Shown: positions 57,478 through 64,000 of the stretch, one piece after another
Layout: each line of letters starts with the position of its first letter
Position numbering within the stretch: the stretch's first letter is position 1
NCBI GenBank assembly: GCA_029339195.1
Contig: JAPTJF010000085.1
Span: 62,001 to 126,000, forward strand
Direction: 5' to 3'
Source of the DNA: Micractinium sp. NFX-FRZ
Taxonomy: Eukaryota; Chlorophyta; Trebouxiophyceae; Chlorellales; Chlorellaceae
Length of the DNA: 64,000 nt
Notes under the pieces: generated by a model
Told to the model about the DNA's origin: nothing
Database searches by the model: none
The model's input: only the letters and a program-made list of their open reading frames with translations
Program-made: the position numbers and the translations under genes

Positions 57478-57717
57478 CGCGCGGGCAAGTAGGGTTGTTG
57501 AACGGGAGTCGGCTCTGGGACGTTCGTAAGATGGATGTAAGTCTTTCTGTGAGAGAGGACCTCCTTGAAGGCTCCATGCAGCTTGGCCAGCTGCCAGCTG
57601 CCCCCCTGTCCTCCTCCGGCACTTTCGCAACTTGCCTCTTGCCCACCGGCAGCATCTTGCGGCGAATTCATCTCTTGCCAGCGCCTGGTGCCCCGCAGCA
57701 ACCGCAACGACCCCGCC
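57478..57717. promoter_or_regulatory. Short divergent promoter interval
   Basis: 240 bases separate two divergent start codons. No TATA or other element could be assigned; the call rests on geometry only. Confidence 0.35.
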
Positions 57718-60700
57718 ATGCTCGAAAACGCTGGAGTTCGGTGCGCGCCGCTCTGGCCTACGGGCGCCTGATGCTAGCCGCCGCTGCCTCGCCCAAGCCT
57801 GACGCTCCACTGCCCCCCCACTGCCTGCAGGGCGGTGGCCCGCCTGGGCAGCACCAAGGCCATTGCCGCCGGCGTCGCCGCCGCCGCCGGCAAGGCCACG
57901 ACGCACTCGGTGAGTACGCTTGCCAGGCTGGCCGGTAGGCAAGCCCCCTTGCGTGCAAGCATGACGAGATGCACAGCAGGTCAGCTTCCAGGAGGCCGCG
58001 CCGCGTCTGTGTTGGTGGGTGTGGCGCTGCCGCTTCCCCGCCCGTCCGCTGACTCCCTTGGCCACCTCCCGCGCCTCTGGCTTGAGATGCAGGCACTGCA
58101 TGGCCAGTTCCTCGATACCAAGCTTCGCACACTGCAGCGCATGGGCGCGAACATGAAGGTCATTGTGGTGGAGGTCACAACCAAGCCCGTGTTCACCAGC
58201 AACCTTGAGGGGGCAGTCAAGCTGGTGGGCCACGTGGATTCGGAGGTGGAGCGCCTGGGCGCCAGCGCCCATCCCTCGCAAGTAGACGCCATCTTCACCC
58301 AAGTGCACAACATTGCCACACCGCTCTTCACGACGTCGTGGGGTGAGTGAGAGAACGAGTCGGTGGCCCCAGCACGGAGACCGGATGTGTTGGGTGCTCC
58401 ACGCCGTTCAGGTGGAGGGGTGTTGGGTGCTGGCGCACCGCGGAGCCGTGGGCGCTCAGCATTGCTGGCAGCAGCCTGCCGTCGCCGGTCAGGGCAGGGC
58501 CATCTGGCTTGCTGTTGGCGCCCTCATGCTCTTGAACTCAAGCTCACTGTTTCCTGCTCTTTGCCTCCTCTCCCGCCCACAGCCTACATCGAGTGCCTTA
58601 TGAGTGGCGGTGTGGGGGCGCTGCACGGCGCTGTGCACCTGGTGGTGGCCAATGTGCCCGGCTACGTGGCCAGCAAGGGGGTGAGTGACTTGCTGCACTG
58701 CCTGCTGTGCTGCCTGGCGGGCCTGGTTTGTGTGGAGTGGGGTGCTTTGGTGGTTTGGGTGTGGAGTGGGGTGCTTTGGTGGTTTGGGTGTGGAGTGGGT
58801 GTAGTTTGTGTCGCAAGTTTCTTTGCGGAAAAACAAACTGTAGCCCAAGCAAGCAAAAGCAAGTTGGGTGTAGTGTGTCTGAACCTGTGAGGTTGGGCAA
58901 GGCGGACGGCAGCTGCGGTGCACTTGGTAGGGCACGATGACAAGGTTGGGTGATGGGGCGCGAGGCAAGGGTAGGAGAAGAGTGGCGACATGGCACCCAC
59001 CTGCACGCACTGTTGCACTACCATCCTCCCCTGTTCACTGCCCCCGCTTCCTCCCTGTGGCGCAGGCCAGCTGCGCCAGCACTGCCAACGCGGCAAAGCA
59101 GCTGCTTGCGGCCTATGAGGCGTACCGCAGCGAGGTGCAGGACAGGCACGGAGAGCTCTCTGTCTCTCTCTTTGCCCGCATCTTTGCGCCTAGCGCGGAT
59201 GACAGTGCCTTTAGGGCCGGCGTGGGGAGCCTGCCCGGCGAGCTGCAGGCGGGCGTGATGGAGTGGCTGAAGAATGCACGCAAGGACTATGCAACCCGGT
59301 AGGCAGCGGGGATTTGGTGGGGCGTTAAGCACCCCCGAAGCGGGCCGTGGTGTTGATGGCGTGCCCTTGGGTCAGCTGGGCATGCACGTTTGCCCGTACC
59401 CCCACCTGCCTGCCACCACCTCCAACTCCACATGGTGGTCATCTCGTACCTAAGCGCACCGTATCCTGCTCTGCCATGCTTTCAACATCCCTCCCCTTCA
59501 CTGCAGGCTAAACCAAAGCTGCTCTGGCGAGAACCGCCACCACGCCAACGGCGCCATCGCAGCCGCCAGCAACGCGGCTGCTTCCTACTTTGAGCGCGCC
59601 CAGCACCTATTCGGCCCCTTCACCAAGCCGCGCGACCCATCCATTGTGCTGTCCCCCAGCATGCGCCAGTGCCTGCGCCGCCTGTTTCGCATCTACCATA
59701 TGCTGGAGGACGTGGAGAGCCTGCACACGGTGGGTGGGGAGGCACAGGCAGGAGGGTGTGGTGGGTGGGAGGCTGGGTGGCTGGCAGTGGCCCTTCAGCC
59801 TGCGAACCGAGTTGGTGGTGCGCTCAAGCTACATGATGGTCGCAATCACGGACCCAGCGTCTCCCAGCTTGTGTCACATCCCACATGCCGTGCCTTGCCC
59901 CGCAGATCATGGGGCTGGACCTGGCGGCAGACATGACCGCCATGCTAGACACGATGCGCTCCCGCCTGCCGATCTTCTTCCCCGGCTGGGGCGCCGAGCT
60001 GGGTGAGGGCCACCGCAGCCAGCTGCATGACAAGCTGGACGCACTGCGCAGCCAACGCCCAGGACAGCAGGTTGAGAAGGCGGCGGCGCAAGAGACAGCC
60101 GCGGCGGCTGTGGAGGTCCAGCACGCGATGGAGGCGCGGCTGGCAGCGGCTGTGAAGGCCCAGGAGGCGACGGAGGCGCGGCTGGCGGCGGCTGTGGAGG
60201 CCCAGGCGGCGGCTGTGGAGGCCCAGCAGGCGATGGAGGCGCGGCTGGNNNNNNNNNNNNNNNNNNNNNNNNNNNNNNNNNNNNNNNNNNNNNNNNNNNN
60301 NNNNNNNNNNNNNNNNNNNNNNNNNNNNNNNNNNNNNNNNNNNNNNNNGGAGGCGCGGCTGGCGGCGGCTGTGGAGGCCCAGGCGGCGGCTGTGGAGGCC
60401 CAGCAGGCGATGGAGGCGCGGCTGGTGGCGCTGCAGCAGGTGCGGTGTTTGTTGGGTTTGGGGCGCGTGGTCACATGGTGTGACCTTTCCGCACCTAAGG
60501 GCAGCAGGCCAGCTCTAGCCACAGCCAACCGGGCGTACTTGCTCTGTCCCCAATCCACCTTCACCCATGCACGTATGTGCCTCCCCGCAGATCGTGGCGC
60601 AGCACATGGGGCTGGGCACCCCCCCGGGGCAGGCTGCTGTGCCCGTGGTGAGGCCCAGCTTCCACACAGCACAGCACCCTGCCATCGGTGCACATGCAGT

Positions 60701-60937
60701 GCATTGGAACGGGGGGCACTGCATGGTAACCAAGTTCCACTGGATGGCCAGCCAGTACCATGCAGCGGCACTGCCTGGTCCCCACTCCGCCACGCTTTGC
60801 TGACCCAGTGAACCTTCCTATCCTGGATCCTCCAGGCCACGACGGCGGCAACTGGTGACGTGACCATTTGCACTCGGGGCACCACACTCCCAGCCATTGC
60901 CCTGTCCCGCACGCCACTGCTGCGCCACAACGGATAG
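57718..60937 (+). CDS. Unknown protein with Ala/Glu/Gln-rich coiled-coil repeats (assembly gap inside)
   Basis: Exons: 57718-57740, 57831-57909, 58093-58342, 58583-58680, 59066-59298, 59507-59729, 59906-60439 (with 100 N), 60591-60647, 60836-60937. Phases agree, and about 532 codons are represented including the gap. Residues 1-330 are a helical domain with no family I recognise; readable blocks are NMKVIVVEVTTKPVFTSNL, GAVKLVGHVDSEVERLG, GGVGALHGAVHLVVANVPG and LFGPFTKPRDPSIVLSPSMR. Then comes a 21-residue repeat (EARLAAAVEAQ, AAVEAQQAM) likely forming a long helix. A short tail ends LSRTPLLRHNG. The first exon is only 23 bases (MLENAGV). True length is unknown because of the gap. Confidence 0.75.
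58730..58805 (+). repeat. 29-base tandem repeat in an intron
   Basis: Two perfect copies and a partial third of a GTGTGGAGTGGGGTGCTTTG-type unit just after the exon 4 donor of the 57718 gene. Confidence 0.8.
60110..60435 (+). repeat. 63-base coding minisatellite around the gap
   Basis: Units of 63 bases (21 codons, reading EARLAAAVEAQ then AAAVEAQQAM) lie on both sides of the gap with nearly identical sequence. The upstream-most units are more diverged (VKAQEATEARL). Confidence 0.85.
60249..60348. other. Assembly gap, 100 N
   Basis: Exactly 100 N inside the coding minisatellite, so probably a placeholder of unknown size caused by collapsed repeat copies. The reading frame happens to agree across it. 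Confidence 0.99.
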
Positions 60938-61084
60938 TGACAACCCAGGTAGCAGCAGCGGCGCCCCTTGCCTTGTGATGGCGCAGCTATGATATGCTGC
61001 CCAATGCTTGGGCACCAAGAACATTCCCCCATGGGATGGAAGCACCATACACTGAGAGGCTTTCTCTTAATGGGAGTGCAAGCC

Positions 61085-61225
61085 CCCCAAACCGATACAA
61101 ACAACAGACAGATCAACATGGTGCTTTCCTCTAGATAGATACCCCAACATACAGATCAACAAAATGTGATTCACAGGACTCTTTCCTCTATATAGATGCC
61201 CAAATGTACTGATCAACAGAATGCG
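61085..61225 (+). repeat. Degenerate repeat of about 50-60 bases downstream of the 57718 gene
   Basis: Three diverged units built around AGATCAAC, an ATG, CTTTCCTCTA and TAGAT. On the minus strand they read ILLISTFGHLYRGK and ILLICMLGYLSRGK, so the repeat is open in one frame, but no gene context supports translation. Confidence 0.6.
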
Positions 61226-63189
61226 ACTGCTTGCCAAATGGCTTGCCCAATTTCCTCCGTGTCCTTCCTTTCCTTGCCACACTGTGTGCGTCACAGCACA
61301 CCCTGTGCTCTTCCTCCTGTGTGTCCCTTGCTTTGCCAACCTTCTGCCCAATCCATTAGTGTTCTGTAAGTTCTCCATCTTTTGTTTGAACCGTGTGCGC
61401 ACCATACTTGTTTGTAGGAGTTTCAAATGTAACTCCTAAACCTTAAACTTTCAATCCGGCTTAATCTTCTATCCAATTTATCATGCTGGTTTCGAGGGCG
61501 AGGCGCATGGCCTGCGCACCCCAAACATCCCAGGAAAGGTGGAGCACCACCTGTCAAGTATGCCGAGTAAGCAAACCCTGTTCCCTCATATATGGCCTAC
61601 TGTGTTTGAAGCTGTGCGTGTGTGAGGTAGCCAACTTGCAATACATGAGCTTGTGATGACACAAACAGCAGACAAAGACTTTTGGCAGAAACTGTGCCCT
61701 TGACATTGGAAGAAAATTGTGCCCTGAAAAACAGTGCATCAGCAGTCAAGCTGGAAGCCAGCACGAGGGGGCAGCAGAGAGCAAACCCAGTCTAGAACGC
61801 AGGCACACAAGAGAAAAGAGGGGATAGGCAGGAGCATGCCTCGAGGCTGAGGGCACGCCCAGCCATGCTAACACGCTCTGGCCAGTTTGAGCGCTTGCAC
61901 AGTGTCAAGCCGTCTAAACGCACGCAGCCAGTGTCTCAGTACCCCAATCCCGCGGGAGCCCCGCAAGAAGGTAGCTTCATCACCTGAAGCAGAAGGAGGT
62001 AACCAATCACATGCATCAGACAAGGTGCAAGGTGCAGTGTGGGGGCAGCATGATCTACCCTCGCTGCTCCAGCTGCACCACCATTGCTAACTGATCCAGC
62101 ACCACTTGCGACATCCGTGCCAGCAGAGTACCAGTTGTCTAGCATCAGCAAGCATGCAGAACATATGACAATGCACCAGGATAGTTTACTGGCCGCTGCC
62201 CACCTCAGGTTTTGAAAGGCTGGGTGGACATGTCAGCTGCGATGTGCGGACCAAAGGCTCGCAAGCATGCCCATGGGCAACCTGCGGGGCACAAGACAGC
62301 AACAGCAGCAGACAACACTGCGGTTGCCCAAGGAGGCAGGCCGTGCAACTGCAGGTGCGCCACTGCAACTGCTAGATGTTACTTAAGCTGACTGCTGCAG
62401 CATGCTGACTGCTGTTCTCTGCTTTGCTGGCAGTTCTCTCATCTTGCCACTGCCAACAGCCATGCTTTCAGCGCCCATTGCAGATGAGGGGAGCCCAGGG
62501 CTGCTGGCAGGCAGCCAGGCGTGGCGGAGCCACTGTGCCGCCGTGTGGTTGACGACAACCAAGCAGGCGGGCACCAAGTTGGACGTGGCCAGCTGTGCCT
62601 GGGGCAGCCTGCCAAGCAAGGTTACAAGCGCCTGCACGGTCATGCACGGTCATGCCCAACGTCCCTCCCCCCTCTCACATCATTTGCCTTGTGCATCAGG
62701 CAACCAATCATCCCCGCCAGCTGTGCGTGCCAACCCAGCGCTGCTGCCACATGCTCAAAGCACTGAACTCAAAGTGCCACTGAACCCAATGTGCAGGTAA
62801 AAGAAAACTGCAGGGCAGGGTGGCGATGGGGCGGGGGAAGCGTGAGGCAGGGTCGGGGGTGCTTGCCACAGCCAAAACATTCACCAGCTAGTCTGCGCAG
62901 GGCACACCACACCACAGCTTGGCATTTCCACAAGCAAGCATGGCATCCACTTAAGACACTTCGAGGAGATATGAAATTGATGTGCTTTGGTTGCAAAACT
63001 TATGAAGCACTTACTAAGAGTGAGGAGTAAAACTGCAATGGAAGGCAATGTCCTCTGCATGACTGGAACTGCATTATTTACTAAGATCCCAACATCTTCT
63101 CTTCCAATGCGTTCACTGCAAGTCAATAATATTGACACGCAACAACAAACATTGTTTCAAGCGAATAATTGAGGCAGATGCACAATTCA

Positions 63190-63365
63190 TGACAGAGATC
63201 TGCACAACCATGCACAGCACAGCACGATACAGCATAGCAAAGCACAACTCATGTCGGAGCGTTGCACACCACAGCACAACTCATGACGGAGCTCTGCCAG
63301 CAAAGCACAGCACGACTCCTGACAGAGCTCAGCACAGCACAGCACAACTCGTGACAGATATCTGG
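63190..63365 (+). repeat. Minisatellite of AGCACAGCACAACTC units
   Basis: Four to five imperfect units of about 33-38 bases (AGCACAGCACAACTC, TGACAGAGCTC). It lies downstream of the LINE coding end on the minus strand and could be the element's 3' tail. Confidence 0.6.
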
Positions 63366-63755
63366 GCAACACAGCACATCAATCAAGAAGATCTACCTGT
63401 CACCCATAGTCCATTATTTACGTGCCGCTCAGGTAGGACAGGTCGGAGCCGAGTGTGTCTGGCCATCTGCCAGCAGCAGAGATCCATGCGCTACAGCCAG
63501 ACGCTGTGGAAGTGCACCAGCACATCAATACGGGTACAGGTCTGCAGAGTGAAGCCGCGAGGCAGGATCCTAGTCTAGTCGTTACAGCTTTTCACATCCC
63601 CAAGGGGATTCAACTTCAGGACGAACCATTATCCTGAGAGGTTGACGAGGCATGCACCAGACCATGAAATCATGAAAACACGAAAACAGGGGCCTATACA
63701 AGCTGGGTATGAATCAACGAAAAATATGTGCAGCACCGGGGAAAGTGTGAGTGGT

Positions 63756-64000
63756 CTAGCTGCTGATGGAGAAGTACTCATTCCATTGCGACTTGCTTGC
63801 TGCGGCTTCAAAGAGGTCGGGGCGGCCCTCGCACAGGCGGCGCAGCTCAGAGCGGGGAAGCTTAGCGGACACGTCAGCGGCATACTGGGATACGAGGGAG
63901 GGCGGGGCGCGGCTCTGTGCGGGGGCGGACAAAACAATGTCTCCGAAAAACAGCTGCTTAGCTAGGCGATAGTTAGGCATTCTCAGGACGTGGCCCACCC
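63756..64000 (-). mobile_element. LINE-like reverse transcriptase, 3' end of ORF (partial)
   Basis: From the right edge the minus strand reads (W)VGHVLRMPNYRLAKQLFFGD, followed by about 55 residues, to TAG at 63758-63756. The GHVLRMP-x-x-RL-x-KQ-x-x-FG block is the conserved region just after the reverse-transcriptase domain of many non-LTR retrotransposons. The rest of the element lies outside the window. The frame is intact over the visible part. Confidence 0.75.

Larger units (their letters stand above)
60938..63755. other. Lower-GC, repeat-rich region, no gene supported
   Basis: After the 57718 gene the composition shifts to lower GC. TGTAA motifs at 61365-61369 and 61428-61432 could end that gene's 3' UTR. 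Open frames at 61887-62090 and, on both strands, at 62383-62800 have no recognisable domain. The segment near the right edge is probably 3' flank or UTR of the LINE element. I see no RNA gene here. Confidence 0.45.

Overview
The window looks like nuclear DNA of a trebouxiophyte green alga of the Chlorella type. The evidence is high GC, long intron-rich genes whose reading frames only connect after splicing, GTGAG/GTGCG/GTGGG donors with CTGCAG acceptors, TGTAA-type polyadenylation motifs downstream of several stops, plant-type family members, and a plant-type telomere heptamer pair inside one intron. Nothing bacterial or viral is seen. All models were spliced by eye, with phase agreement at every junction as the main test. 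Function comes from recognised motifs; no database was searched.

Layout. 1-744 (-): 5' part of an unknown coiled-coil protein running off the left edge. 1692-2433 (-): short ankyrin-repeat protein with an apparent one-base frameshift. 2434-3621: unresolved, with coding-like islands. 3622-5657 (-): seven-exon single-pass membrane protein of unknown function. 6250-10938 (-): eleven-exon helical-repeat protein with a mitochondrion-like presequence. 11310-18287 (+): nineteen-exon AP-1/AP-2 beta-adaptin. 18591-19205 (+): small protein with a C-terminal membrane anchor. 19603-31008 (-): thirty-exon secreted protein with a Cys-rich head, four tandem SUEL-type lectin domains and a pectate-lyase-like beta-helix interrupted by a proline-rich block. 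32249-56361 (+): a 24-kb gene of at least 43 exons, about 2,880 residues, ending in a plant-type USP/UCH-related peptidase domain preceded by three paired zinc modules with CCCH fingers. 56940-57477 (-): 85-residue coiled-coil protein. 57718-60937 (+): unknown protein with an Ala/Glu/Gln-rich 21-residue repeat that contains a 100-base assembly gap. 60938-64000: lower-GC, repeat-rich DNA with the 3' end of a LINE-like reverse transcriptase at the right edge.

The genes do not form a pathway. They cover vesicle coat assembly, organelle RNA biology (inferred), secreted wall or polysaccharide binding, and ubiquitin-related or RNA-related regulation. The strongest unexplained signal is structural. 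At least seven exon ends in three or four genes have a diverged second copy 80-130 bases away inside the adjacent intron, as if splice boundaries were duplicated in tandem. Five introns also use well-supported GC donors. The two most unusual proteins are the lectin/beta-helix protein and the CCCH-USP fusion.
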